From Hymenopus coronatus (taxonomy: Eukaryota; Arthropoda; Insecta; Mantodea; Hymenopodidae), in NCBI GenBank assembly GCA_030762935.1, contig CM060900.1, forward strand, positions 439,207,259 through 439,271,258: a DNA stretch of 64,000 nucleotides, in the 5' to 3' direction. Position 1 is the stretch's first letter, and each line of letters begins with the position of its first letter. The notes under the pieces were generated by a model, which had not been told where the DNA came from, did not search any database, and saw only the letters and a program-made list of their open reading frames with translations. The translations under genes and the position numbers were made by a program. Positions 45,238 through 56,694 of the stretch are shown here, in pieces.

Positions 45238-46140
45238 TCCCCCATCCCAATCTATTCTTACAGCGAAAAATTGTTGAAAATTATGTTTTTCTCAAAAATG
45301 ACCCAAACGATTTTGATACCGTATATTAAAGATATTCGGGCGGCGCCATGGCCGAGTGGCTAGACCGCTCGCCTACCACCTAGATGGCCCGGGTTCGATG
45401 TGAGATTTGTGGTGGACGAAACGGCGCCTGGGCGGGTTTTCTCCGAGTGCTCCGGTATCCCCCACCACTCATTCGTTTCATATCATCCATTTCCTTATGC
45501 TCTTGCCTGGTCGGCCATATGTTCCAGATTCTCCATTCTGTGGTTACGTGCCGTTGGCTTTCCGACAGGCTTCTGACCCCTAGGCACCCGCTTATAAGTC
45601 TTGGGGGGATTTCAGTCCTCCATACGGAGAGTGTAAGCCGACTACGGAATATTAAAGATATTTACATGAAAGATAAAATGTATATTTTGTGTATTCTGGG
45701 AATAGCCATCTATGTCCTCTTCATTCTGGATGAATTTTGCATAACTGGTAAACCGCAAGAGATAGACAAAAATGTACCACAGAGAATGTGTATCTCGCTA
45801 AAGCAATGTATGTCATATGCTTTTTTTGTGAGTATTTCCATGACATTCCTTGTTATTGGTTTCAATTTTTCTGAAGCGGGAGGTCATCTTTCGTTTCATC
45901 TCTCTTGTTTTACTACTGACCGTGCAAAGCGAACCTAATTTCAAATGTTTCACATTGCGACCGGCTTTATAAAACATTTGACTATCACTTTAGCCCAGTA
46001 TATTACCTTATTTTCCTTCTACTTAGAAGGAATTAATTTTTGCTAATGTTTACCTCGATCCCTACGATGCAGATATAGGAATAATATTGTGTGACACTAA
46101 TTAATAGAGAAAGTCACGTGAATGAAACACATTAGACATT
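44745..46140 (-). repeat. R1 repeat copies (head-to-head), with SINE inserted
   Basis: 44745-44900 is an R1 start in plus orientation (GTTCCATTCACATGACTTTCTCTA). 45000-46135 is a longer reverse copy, from the ACAGAGAAGATATTGTATTCC end to TAGAGAAAGTCACGTGAATG. The A-run at 45211-45237 replaces the purine-rich block. The SINE at 45337 splits it. Confidence 0.75.
45337..45648 (+). repeat. tRNA-derived SINE, family D, with 14-bp target duplication
   Basis: Starts CGGGCGGCGCCATGGCCGAG, a Leu/Ser-tRNA-like head with B box GGGTTCGAT. The body has CGGGTTTTCTCCG and the end reads GTAAGCCGACTACGG. It is flanked by ATATTAAAGATATT at 45323-45336 and 45649-45662. It is the best-preserved member here, and the insertion site lies inside R1. 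Confidence 0.9.
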
Positions 46141-46299
46141 TTTTCATAGGTGTACTCTGAGTATGTCATAAAATGTAACACGTATTTTGCAACTGGTCGA
46201 TTCACTTATTTGCACCCCTATATTTTTGACGGGCACCCTCATAATATGTAAACTGGCTTTGGGCTAGGTTGAAGTGCAATATTTGGTAAGTTTGCACAA

Positions 46300-46580
46300 C
46301 AGATCTATTAATTCTACCCTCTGATAAACGGAGATTACGTCGGTGTATCTATAGTAGGAATGAAAGTGAAATGTGCGGATTGTGGTCAAAACAGTGAAAG
46401 TAATTTAAAATCGGTTAATAAATAGGTTTGTGATTCAAATTCAGCAACGACTGTGAATTCAATTCCGGCCAAATTAAACATATCAGCTCGAGCATTCTGC
46501 CGTCTGCCTAAACGGAAACTACGTCGGGGTGTCTATAGAAGGAAATAAAAGTGAAATGTGTAGATTTGGCTTAATAAGTT
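46300..46580. repeat. Pair of ~85-bp direct repeats
   Basis: 46312-46395 and 46495-46575 share CTGATAAACGGAGATTACGT / GCCTAAACGGAAACTACGTC, then GTCTATAG…GGAA…AAAGTGAAATGTG. The spacing is about 185 bases. Family unknown. Confidence 0.6.
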
Positions 46581-46674
46581 ATTGTTATCATCAAAACTTT
46601 ACTATCAGGGAAACATGTATTTCCGGTAAAATCCCAATATCAAATTTTAGTGTGGAATGAAATATTTCCATCAA

Positions 46675-46760
46675 TATGAGTATGAGTAGAGTATGAGTAT
46701 TGGTATTGCTATTGCAATTGTGATGATTATTATTATCATTATCATTATTATTATTACGAG
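46675..46760. repeat. Microsatellites in intron 1
   Basis: (GAGTAT)n-like then (ATT)n/(ATC)n at about 46715-46757. A pure A-run follows at 46977-47002. Confidence 0.85.
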
Positions 46761-46970
46761 AACAAATTATATGTGGTGATACCTTACAGAGCATATTTTT
46801 AGCCTTGTATTTGAAAACGCACGATACGTTTTACTTAGAATGTAAGCTTGAAAATAATAAACGGAGAATTCCTTATGCTAATTTGTAAACTCTTAATTAG
46901 TGATGAAATGAGTAAGATTCCAAGAACTAACTGACCTAAAATTATGAACTTTGGAATACTCCCTGAATGT

Positions 46971-47004
<34 letters not shown>

Positions 47005-47079
47005 TCAAAATTACGTATATATTTTGGCAAACAGAAGAGTGAGGCAATACCTTAAAAGTATTGGGAGTAACTGCCATAC

Positions 47080-47720
47080 CTGTCGCCTTTTATGCGCGCA
47101 CATAAAAGCATAGTGCAATGATGGTCCTAAGCCGCAATGTGTAGTCGAGAGCTGCTTTTAAGAGAGGGATAACGACAAGGCGTAGCCATGGGGTATGCCC
47201 ATCTAAACCCCATCAACCGCGCGATAACTAAAGCAGAATCTCAGAATTTAATTTAATTACGCATATTCAGTCTCACGTGCTGATAGTTAATCTGGAGTTT
47301 TAATAAAATTCACACATTCACTCACATGCATACTTCCAGACCGGTGGGGAAATGGAGTAATTGTGGTTAAAGAAAAATTACCCACTACAATCAAACCAGC
47401 GACCTCCGTGCGAAATACAGTTAATTAAAGTGAAATAAATCTAAGTTTCTTGTGCTAGTAGCGGCAGGCACCCAGCGGATACAGCTGACACAGTATTCCG
47501 ATGTTGGTTTTCCGCCTAGTAGACGGAATAATATTTGGAGCCGAAGCGCAGAATTACTTGAGCGTAGCCCAATGCTAAATGTCCTAAGCCGCAAGGTGCA
47601 ACCGAAGAATGCTTTTAGGAGTGGACATTTACGGCCTTAGGCCGCAAATGTGGATTGATGACAAAGCATAGCCGAGAGATTGACCCCTCTAAAGCCCCAA
47701 TCATTCGGGCAGAAACTACA
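47080..47720. repeat. Unnamed GC-richer direct repeats around a SINE-E remnant
   Basis: 47118-47238 and 47565-47715 share GTCCTAAGCCGCAA, GCTTTTA-GAG, ACAA-GC(G/A)TAGCC, CCATCTAAACCCCA / CCCTCTAAAGCCCC and CAGAA. Between them, 47285-47415 matches the SINE-E body (CACACATTCACTCACATGCATACTTCCAGA). I read this as a duplicated repeat unit of unknown family. Confidence 0.6.
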
Positions 47721-47785
47721 AGTTAACTTTGCCAAGGCGTGCAGTACTTCACATGCAAATTTTATTTTTTAAATTAAAACCATAC

Positions 47786-48526
47786 CTTAGACATGACTAC
47801 CTCATCCACGTATGGTTCCATGTCTGCCCACTCCAGAACCACCTGTGATCCAAAACGTAATTTCAACTCTGATGGCAACAACCTTTTAGCAATGGCTCCA
47901 GATCGGTGAGAGTCAAATTCTAGGAACACATATCCTCTTCCAAGATTTTTGTTTTCCACACTGGGATACATGATTACATCTTGTACACCCTCCACCAACT
48001 GCTTTAAGGTCTGAAGAATTTCATCCTTCTGCATGTGCTTGGGCAATCCTCCCAAGAAAAGTCGCCGATTGTCCAAGGACGGCACTACACCTATACGACG
48101 ACCCGGTCTCATCTCATACTGGTTTAGTCCCGAGCAGGCGAGCGAAGCTTCCCATGGGTTGCTCATCGTTACAAATCCAAAACCCTTGTTTTCACCTGAA
48201 AACTCCATCATTAGCCTCATTTCGTAAATTGTTCCATAATTTCTAAAAAGAGGAACCAACTCATACTCAAAAGCGTCACGTGGAATTCCGCCAATGAACA
48301 ACTCACTGCCTTTAGCGGGCCTAGGCCCTTTCCAATTAGGCGGCGGCCCATACCTTCTCTGCCCGTTTATTTGCGCCAATTCATATCCTGTGTCTTTACA
48401 CAATTCTAACAGCCTTACTTGCCTTTCCGTTATATTTAACGGAGTATGTTCATAATTTGGTACGTTTTGTTTGACATGAGCACCTCTTATTTGTCTTCCC
48501 ATCTCTTGACTGTAGATTCCACTCAT
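47786..48526 (-). CDS. RBM46/RBM47/A1CF-like RNA-binding protein, exon 1 (RRM1-RRM2)
   Basis: First coding exon of a nuclear/cytoplasmic RNA-binding protein of the RBM46-RBM47-A1CF-SYNCRIP group. Vertebrate members bind AU-rich mRNA and act in mRNA stability, C-to-U editing or germ-cell mRNA control. The ATG at 48526 is the first after an in-frame TAG (48550-48548), so the start is well supported. 247 codons end in phase 0 at the donor AAG|GTATGG. The N-terminal ERQVRLLELCKDTGYELAQINGQRRYGPPPNWKGP block is written here in two parts because it is the family signature: ELAQINGQRRYGPPP leading to W-KGP. RRM1 (about residues 74-150) has LFIGGI and KGFGFVTM; RRM2 (about 155-235) has LFLGGL and RGYVFLEF. 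RRM3 is on exons 2-3. Frame intact, with codons typical of a conserved gene. RBM46 versus RBM47/A1CF orthology is not decided. Confidence 0.95.
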
Positions 48527-49000
48527 CAAAGGAACGCGCAGTCTACACTAACACATTAACACTTCTTCAGGTCACCAGTTTCCATAGCATCTGTACCGGT
48601 GGAGAGGGGGGATAGAAAGAGTTGCATACACATTAAGTCGTGGCGCGCTTTCTTGCAATATTACACCCAACTGTCAGCAGTGGTGGACGTGGGATAAAGG
48701 CTACATTGGAAAATAAGCACCACATGAGTACTGTTGGTCGCAAGTGTAGTTAAGCGGGAAAAAAAACATTTGTAATTAGCACCAAGTCATATCGCACGTA
48801 ATATTTTAACAGCGAGAAAGCAACGAAGTAAACAAACTTCAATGTAGGTTGCCAGATTGGGCGAATAGTATCGGATTGGTCAAATAAAAGATCGATTTTG
48901 CGACGGATTTTTAATTGAAGCGATTTGCGAATTTGTGGCTACTTCTGAAATTACGAAAATAATTTAAATTTATTTCTTGAAAAGTATATTTTATATTGTT
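48527..49000. other. Upstream region of the RRM gene
   Basis: 5' UTR and promoter should lie here unless there is an upstream non-coding exon. The 48540-48700 stretch is less AT-rich. No TATA box or initiator stands out, so I make no promoter call. Confidence 0.35.
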
Positions 49001-49639
49001 TCTTTTGGTAATTATACAGAAAACGAGCCGCTTGAAAAATCGAATGAAACTAAGAGCGATCGATGAATCTTTTATTTTCGATGACGATCTCAAAGGATTT
49101 ATTTGGCCAAGCTTTTTGTTTATTATAGAAAATTTCGTGCGCATGCTTGAACGGTTGGTATTTTGCGTATATGACTGATATTTACCAAATAATTATAAGG
49201 TACTTGATGCTAATATGACCAATGCAGTTAATATGGTAAATTTTCTCCCCAGCTGGTAATTGTTAAGTTTCCCAAGAGATGGCATCAGCATGTCAAATCA
49301 CGAAGTATGTAGTCTGCTTAGACAGCGCCGCTTGCGGGATAATTTGAAAATCCTGCCGATGGAACACAGACATTTGAGTTTTGTTGACAAACCGTGGAGC
49401 AGTTATAATCCTGTGTTGGAAGGATTTTTTTATTTTTATCCTTTCATGTACTTAGTGATTATTGTTCATGCACCGCATATTATAGTTTATTCTATGGTCT
49501 TTCCTGACATCCAATGCTTTTTTGAAATGTGCTCTAATTAACTGATAAATGAAATATTTTTTTGAGAGGTACTGCAGTCAGACAATATGGCCACTGTTGG
49601 CCATATTAACTGCAACTGGTTATATTACCTGCACATACT

Positions 49640-50420
49640 CATTTATTGTTAATATTTGTTTATTTATTTGCTACTCCAGGTAATGAATTCCTAATGCCGG
49701 GACAAATTAGAGGTAAATGGAGTCAGGAGAGCATAACCCAGTGTAAGGAATGCTGGACTGATGCCAAATGCTGCGTCTATCAATATAATGTTCCTCAACG
49801 AACTCTTCGCTGTTATTTATTAGAAAATAAAAATGAGAAATATAAATTGGGCTGGAAGGCTGACTTAAATGAAGAGCAAGAGAAGGATCTATGTGCAAGA
49901 ATATTTCGACTTGCTGATGTCGATTTCCCCCTGACATCAAAAGTAATCAGACTTTGTGTGTTTTTCGATTCTGTAAGGTGAACAATATATCAAATAGTTT
50001 TTCAAGTAGAAAAAAACATTGCTATAAGGTATTGGCTTAAAGGGTTTTTAGGTAGAAATCCGGCGGCCGTAGTTAAATCGAAAAGTCAAAGAATGAATCC
50101 AGCCAGAGCAATCAATGAAATTAAATACTTTTGTCGTAAATGGCTATTTTGCTACACTTCGTAAGATGTTCCTAGAAAAGAATCTAATGACGTTCCCAGA
50201 AAAAATTATAATATGAACGAAAAGGGATGCCGACTTCATTTGCACAAAATCCTCTCGTTTATGGCAAGAAGGGTTCGAAAAGGGAATATTTTGTGTCTAA
50301 AGAACATGGAGAAAGTGTCAATGTCGTCGGTTGTGGGGAATGCAATTGGTACTGCTGTCCCACCTATGATTTTTTTCAAGGGACAACGTATGAATACGGA
50401 GTGAAAAGATAATCTGCCTC
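49640..50420 (+). pseudogene. Pogo/Tigger/jerky-type transposase fragment
   Basis: Blocks in order: IRGKWSQESITQCKE and YNVPQRTLRCYL (first helix-turn-helix of a CENP-B-like DNA-binding region), EQEKDLCARIFRLADVDFPLT (second), YWLKGFLGRNPA, then NMNEKGCRLHLHK with KNPLVYGKKGSKR and, in a neighbouring frame, VVGNAIGTAVPPMIFFKGQRM. These belong to the first part of the DDE domain of this family; the normal first aspartate is in the DE-G block (here NEKG). It needs three frames, so it is dead. Confidence 0.75.
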
Positions 50421-51383
50421 CTGGAGGAGCCTGTAGTATTAATCCAATAATAATTATATGTAAGATAATGCTACTACACTTAATTTCAGATCAGAATAAA
50501 ATAAATATGTATTTTCCCTGTATAACTTCATGGCACGACAGCTCACGGGGAACCTTAGCCTTCCGCCCGGCCGCTGCGTCCCCCATCTCGGTCCACTACA
50601 GACGTCATGTATTTCCCCTATAATAGTATATTTTTATTCAAGTTGGCCATATTACCTTCACATGGGCATATTACATGCAGAATGCAACGTTCTTAAAAAT
50701 TGAAATTAAAAATAGTAGGGTTTAAAGTAAGTCATTAGACATTTTTCTATGAATAGTCAATTAGCTATAGCATATGCTTAACTACATACTTTTCTTTTAG
50801 TATGTACCATGACCACGAAAATAAAAATTCAAATTAAGGTGGCCATATTTGCATCACCTACCTTATATAAACGAGTATTACATAAATAATAAATTGTTTT
50901 ATAATGTTCAGAAACATATTTATCCGCCAACTACTTTCACAATCGAAAATTAGAAACATAGATTTATATACACACACTAACCTTAACCGGTTCGAACCTA
51001 ACCTCGCTCTAAATTTGAAAACCACAGGATCCAGTGGTTTCGCCTACAGAAACAGATAAAAAATAAAAATTCAAGGAAAACATACTCTGCCAACTACTAT
51101 AGTCACACTAACCGGTGAATTATTCGTACGGGTTCTCACGACGCGGTAATCCTGCCAAGAGCGACATTTGACGTTCTTGCATACCAATAGTTAGTCTTTC
51201 GCTAGCAACGAAACCAAGCTTTTTCATTATAAATTCAGTTTTTATGCGACCATTTCAGCATATACACATTATAAAACCATTTATTATTCATATAATACTC
51301 GTTTATGTATCATTATTTGGTAAATATCCGTCATATACGCAAAATACCAACCGTTCCAACAAGCATACGAATGATTCTATAAT

Positions 51384-51410
51384 TAAAAAAAAAAAAAAAA
51401 AAAAAAAAAA
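51384..51410. repeat. Poly-A tract
   Basis: About 27 adenines within the right inverted repeat of the pogo-like element. Confidence 0.9.
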
Positions 51411-51514
51411 GCTTGATGGCCAAATATAATCTTTGAAATCGTCATCACAAATACAAGATCAATCAATCGTACTTAGTTTCATTCGATTTTTCGAGCGGCC
51501 CAAGTTCTGCATAG

Positions 51515-51993
51515 TAACAGGTTTTGATATCAAATAGTATATTATTGGGTGTAGAGCTAGTATATTCGTTTGGTCACTGCTATGAAAATAGCGTAAAATA
51601 CCAGAGTTCACAGAAGAGGATTTAGCTGCTATATTGTATTTCTTGTTTCTCTTTCTTGGTTACGTTGCTATTAGCGCTGTTGCACCGATTCCAAGAGAAC
51701 TGTTTGAGTCAAATGCACCAGTGTAGTGTAAAAATATCTTAATAGTTTAGTTAGTGTTAGCATAATAATTGTTACTGTATTTGCAGCTTAAATACAGTGC
51801 ATTCACATTAATTGGAGTAGACATAATATTAATACTGGGTAAGTGTGGAAAAATATAAAAGCTTTAACAAGAGCCTTCCTGCTCTGTAAAGTGTCCCGAG
51901 TTCATTGTCCGGCTGGGTATGAGAATTTTTCTCTAGCCAGAAGTATTTCCTATCCTCCCCAGAGTCTAGAAGTATGGATGTGAGTGTGAGTGT

Positions 51994-52028
<35 letters not shown>

Positions 52029-52170
52029 CTAATGAATAAAATCCAAAGAGGAACAGAATCCCAATGTCAACAGTACACGAGTTAACATCATTGCCTATAT
52101 GCAATATGTTCCAAAGGAAAATGGCGCCGATATGACCGTGCAGTTAAAGGCGGGGTATAAATGGAACACT
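51515..52170. other. No gene recognised; (GT)n microsatellite
   Basis: (TG)n at 51978-52024 is the only distinct feature. Confidence 0.5.
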
Positions 52171-52174
52171 AATA

Positions 52175-52990
52175 AAAAAAAGTCCAATGTGTTCCATTCA
52201 CATGACTTTCTCTATCTGTTCAGCCAAAAAAAAAATCCTTGTAATAGATTATTCTTCTTTCTTCTTCATGCTAAGTAGATAAACATTAGCAGAATTGTCT
52301 TATTACCAGCGTTAGGATTCTTAGGTGCACACTTTCTTTCTTAGGACAAATTAAAGCTGTTCGGAAAGAGAACGAGGACTTACCGTATGAAAAAGTTTAA
52401 GTGTTTTAAAATGGAAACCTATAACAGAGCATGTCTCTGAAATGACCAGCTCTATAAAAAGTGTATAGGGCATGACGAGATCTACACTTTTTGTGTAGTA
52501 GGTATTTGTCTATCTCTAACGGTTTATCAATTATGCAAAAGTTATTCAGAATGAAGAGTACTTCAGGGGCTATTTCCAAGTAACTCAGGCTATACATTTT
52601 ATTTGCCTTGCAAACCTCCTTAACATAGGGAATTTTAGTCAAAGTCGTTAAAACCATTTTTCAAAAAATCGAAAATTTTGAAAAATGTTCAATGTAAAGG
52701 GTTGTTTGTGGTGGGGAGATTTTCCTGAAAATCTTCGGGTCGCAATCCTTGGAAGATCCAAAGTTTAAGTACCGAATTTGGTGTTTAACCCTTTCTTGAG
52801 TTATGCTATCTACACACACACGGATCTTTTTCTAAATAGCCTTTTACTGAACTCAGGGGTTCTAAAAACATGTATTTTCGGTGAAATATCTCTATCGATT
52901 TTTGGTGGAATACAATACCTTCTCAACCTACTATGTCATTGTATATACGTGCTGGAGAAGGTAAAAAAGGAACAAGGGAAGATACAAAAC
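52175..52990 (+). repeat. R1 repeat copy
   Basis: Plus orientation from GTTCCATTCACATGACTTTCTCTA to GCTGGAGAAGGTAA. It contains the CATAATTGAT/ACGGTTTA block, the GGAAATTTT..AGTCAAAG block, the GGGGAGATTTTCCTGAAAATCTTCG block and the ACACACACGG block, all in the consensus order. Confidence 0.75.
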
Positions 52991-53029
52991 CTGTGCTCAA
53001 ATCAAGAATGGTGTAAAATTACGACATGA

Positions 53030-53508
53030 AAAAAATTGACACAAAATGGCTATTTTTATGAGCTCCACATTTCTTTTGTAATCAATGTTCGTCTACCACT
53101 TATGGTTTTCTAGTTTTACTAATTTATATAACATTAAAATATATAAATGGGACGTCACAAACTATTCCCAGAAAATTTAATGCATCCATTTATTTGTTAT
53201 ATAAATATATTAAATATATGGTATTTTAGTTAAAATTGTTGGAGTAATTTTTGAGAAACTCAAATATTTTGAAAAACTTTACAGTATAGCTTGGGGAGGG
53301 GAGTTTCTTCAAAATCTTCGACTCTCACTGAAATTCGCTTGTTTTCTTAGCCAGGAGTAAAACAAAATAAACACGGACGACTTCATGCTTGAGAAAAGTA
53401 TACATAAACATTTTAAAATTTAACCGAATGACAAGGAATATCTCGGAAAGGGTTAACTGTAAAATAAAAACCATAAACTAAATTATAATTATATCAACAA
53501 CAATGATG

Positions 53509-53543
<35 letters not shown>

Positions 53544-53710
53544 TCATATTATAAAAGCCGTGTGTTTTAATGAGCTGCAATTTTTTGTGTAGTACGTTTT
53601 TATCTCTTATGGTTTACCAGTTCAACAAAAGTACTCCAAGAATAAGGAGTTTGGTAATTTCTTCAAAAACGGATCTTCAGTCTCCCCAAGAGGATGATTT
53701 TATATGCTTT
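53030..53710 (+). repeat. Rearranged R1 pieces and (AAT)n
   Basis: Two or three partial R1 segments in plus orientation but out of order (GTCTACCACTTATGGTTTTC…, then TTTTAGTTAAAATTG…, then ACAAGGAATATCTCGG…, then GTTTACCAGTTCAAC…). They are separated by an (AAT)n run at 53507-53536. Likely nested or unequal exchange products. Confidence 0.6.
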
Positions 53711-54249
53711 CAGGAACTTAATAAACCTGAGTATGATCTGAAATAATCAATTTAGATTTGGTTTAATTATCAGTGTTTGAAGCGATTTCCTTTAAGAGAG
53801 AGAAGGAGAGGTATTAACAACTCAAATTTGAAATGTGCATTCATCTACCTTGCTACTGAATGCAATGGGACGTCAGTGAATCGTTCCCTGCTCTCGGTTG
53901 TGAACTAAGGGAAAAGAATGGGACAAGGGAAAGACAAGCGGGATAAGAGGAACGTATGGTGTATTTTATACCTACTTGGTTGTAAAACACAAGACCTGCC
54001 ATTCCATTATCTTCGAATCCCTTGCCAACGAAATCCGGAAATGGTTTTATTTCACACGTCTGTAATATGTCTCGTATATTGACTGACCTAACTACCTAAC
54101 TAGAGGGTGCTCCCCCTGGTGGGACAGAAATTTACAGGGACCCACAGATTCTCACTTATGATAAAACCAAAATAAATTTGAACAATAATAATGATGATAA
54201 TAACAATAATAATAACAACAATAATAATCATAATAGTAATATAACAATT

Positions 54250-54300
<51 letters not shown>

Positions 54301-54790
54301 CAGGGTCAACATGGTCTCAAACAGCTTTGATTTCCGATATTTTACATTAATGATTTAAATATAAAACAGGTTCATTAGTGTGACCTTACTGCATCTGAGT
54401 ACTGGCTCTTTTACACAGTAAAACTGGATTGTTATGATCTTATCATTAATTCCCCTATTTTAATGAAAGCGTGACGTAAGAATTATATAAGATAACAAAA
54501 TAAAATATGTTAAAAAAACAACAAGAAAACACATATTTATCCTGTCACACAAAGCACGTCATAGGGGGTTAAAAAGTTTTACAATTCATCAGCCATAACG
54601 ATCGAAGCGATAAGAGCGTTATCAGTTAGTTTCAAGAAAATGTATTTCACATGAATTTCTAGTTTTTAAAAGTCAGTTATTTGTTGATCATGCTTTTATG
54701 CGTTTTTATATGCTTATACTTCTAAATGCAAAAATCAACTTGCCACCATTGTGTGAAATAGGATGTATGTTTACATCAATAATCCGTATA
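53710..54790. other. No gene; (TAA)n microsatellite
   Basis: 54184-54299 is an (AAT)n/(AAC)n array on the plus strand. It explains the run of tyrosines in a spurious frame. Nothing else recognised. Confidence 0.7.
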
Positions 54791-54796
54791 TTCATA

Positions 54797-55160
54797 AGGA
54801 GTTAGACCGCTCGCCTTCCACCTAGGCGATCCAGGTTCGATCCCAATCGTGGCATGTGAGATTTGTGGTAGACGTAACGGTGGCTGAATGGTTTTCTTCG
54901 GATCCTCTGGTTTTCCCCACCAGTCATTTCACAAATTGCTCCAACCTCACCGTTCCTATCATCCATTTCGCTTTCATTTCATATCATCCATTTATTCACG
55001 CTCATGCCTGGCTACGGAGAGACCTCTCGTTCCAGGTTCTTCATTCTGCGGTTGCGTGCCGTTAGCTCCCCGACAGACTTCTGACCCCTAGACATCCACT
55101 TACAAGTCCTAGGGGGGTATCAGTTCTGAATACGGGGAGGGTAAGCCGACTACTTAAAAA
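54797..55160 (+). repeat. tRNA-derived SINE, family D
   Basis: Head truncated at AGTTAGACCGCTCGCC. B box GGTTCGATCCC at about 54834. The body has TTTTCCCCACCAGTCATTTC and the end GGGAGGGTAAGCCGACTAC. It is somewhat longer in the middle than 45337-45648 because of a repeated CATCCATTTCGC segment. Confidence 0.8.
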
Positions 55161-55164
55161 ATAT

Positions 55165-56690
55165 TCACAAGGAATAATGGTATGGCTATTTACAAATACA
55201 GTAATTATTTCATAATTGTTTTCATTTTAAAATAGAAACATGCGAGTGTTTATAGTAGCTAGTCATTAATTCTGTGTACAATTTACAATATGCAGTTTGC
55301 TAAAAATCAATATATTACCTATATACCGGCGACAGTTGTATACAATTGTATGCAATCTACAATTATACACGGGCCCTTTACGTACATAATGTTTTTTACA
55401 ACTTAAACAGATACGCCACTGGAGCATCTTAGTTGTTTACAAAGTCATGACGTTAGGTGTTCGACTGGTGCCTTTTTGTTAGCAAGTATAGCGCCATTTT
55501 ATTCCCTGGCATGTATACGGTTTCACCTTGCATAGTTTCCATGAAATTGCTTCAGACCATTACAGTTGAGTCAGAAGGGGAACAGCACACAGAGACGAAT
55601 TACACATATAGAGGAAGACAGCGATGTATTTTTTTATTAACTGAGCCCCAGATTAAATGGGAATAAACTGAATTACGTTAATTCCTGGTATAATTTGAAC
55701 ATAAAAAGGGGATATAACAATTTTTGGGGGAACAAGTAAGATATAACATAGGTACATTAATATACCTTCTACTGTGATAAAGAAAAATTGTAGAGTCCGA
55801 CACAAACCACTCCACCATTTTAACCATTCCTCCACCCCTAAAAAGATTATGTAATTCTTGCTATACCTTATAAAATGGGAGATTTAGCAACCATCAATAT
55901 ATTTCCCAGCTTATTTTCAATCTGGATTAACTAATTAAAATTTAATCCGCTATTATATGTAAATATTTCAGGAGGCATGAAAAAATGTTAATTTCATTTC
56001 AAAAATTAAAATAAAATATCACCCGATTTTCCTCTCATTTTGATCAACACTGTCAGAATTTAAGCGCTTTATTAAAACACCAAATAGCTTACTGAGTGTC
56101 TTTTTAAACCTCAGCTGAAAATTAAATTAATTTCATTGTCTTACTCCGCAACATCCTTTATGACATTATTGTAGAATGATTCCCTTTATAGTTGCTATCT
56201 TGCTCAGTCCTGCGATATTTCTAATAAGTCATAAATGATGGGTAATCACCTAATATTTACAGAAATGGAGAGTCTACCAAGTTCTGTAAAATGTGTAGCT
56301 TCTAATTATCTTTTGGACATTGGAATGGTGGAATAATTTTTAGATGTACATACAATATAGTGAATGAATTTTTAAGGGGGTAGTCAACTGAAAATCCTAA
56401 GCTGTTAACCACGTTTGTGATTTCTTGTTTTATTCCTAAAACATTCTTTGTTTCTTTCTCTTATAAAAAGTGCTGTAGTCTTTCACTCCTCTGCGGTATT
56501 TTTAAACCTCTAAATGGGCATTTAAGTTCGAGAGTACACGGTATTTCTAGGAGTGAGCACATCGCTTTAAATTGATTTTTCTTTGTATCTCTTAACTAAA
56601 TTAATCTTCGCATAAAAATTTCTTTACCGTCCAATTGTGACCAGATATCAAATCTATAAATTTTGTTTTTCGTGGGTTTGAGCAGTAAAT
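55165..56690. other. No gene recognised
   Basis: A 69-codon plus frame at 55457 and a 60-codon minus frame at 55653 have no domain. AT-rich. Confidence 0.4.
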
Positions 56691-56694
56691 ATTA

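Larger units (their letters stand above)
49020..51510 (+). mobile_element. Decayed pogo-like element between ~190-bp inverted repeats
   Basis: 49024-49205 and 51308-51504 are inverted copies sharing GCCGCT(T/C)GAAAAATCGAAT, GATGACGAT, and GGTTGGTATTTTGCGTATAT. The right copy contains an A-run at 51385-51410 that the left lacks. A pogo-type transposase remnant lies between. A GGCCATATTACCTGCAC-like motif recurs on both sides of the coding part (about 49582, 49616, 50641, 50660 and 50842). Whether these long repeats are the true termini is uncertain. Confidence 0.6.

Noticed and set aside
45337..45410. Leu/Ser-type tRNA gene at a SINE head
   Set aside because: Followed by a SINE body, flanked by a target duplication, and repeated elsewhere with the same body.
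39742..48526. Assigning the gene firmly as RBM46 with a dsRNA-binding domain
   Set aside because: Only the three RRMs are visible; the C-terminus that separates RBM46, RBM47 and A1CF was not found, so no gene symbol is given.
48527..48529. Start of the RRM protein one codon earlier
   Set aside because: That codon is TTG; the ATG at 48526 is the first after an in-frame stop.
54100..54312. Poly-tyrosine frame
   Set aside because: Translation of an (AAT)n microsatellite.
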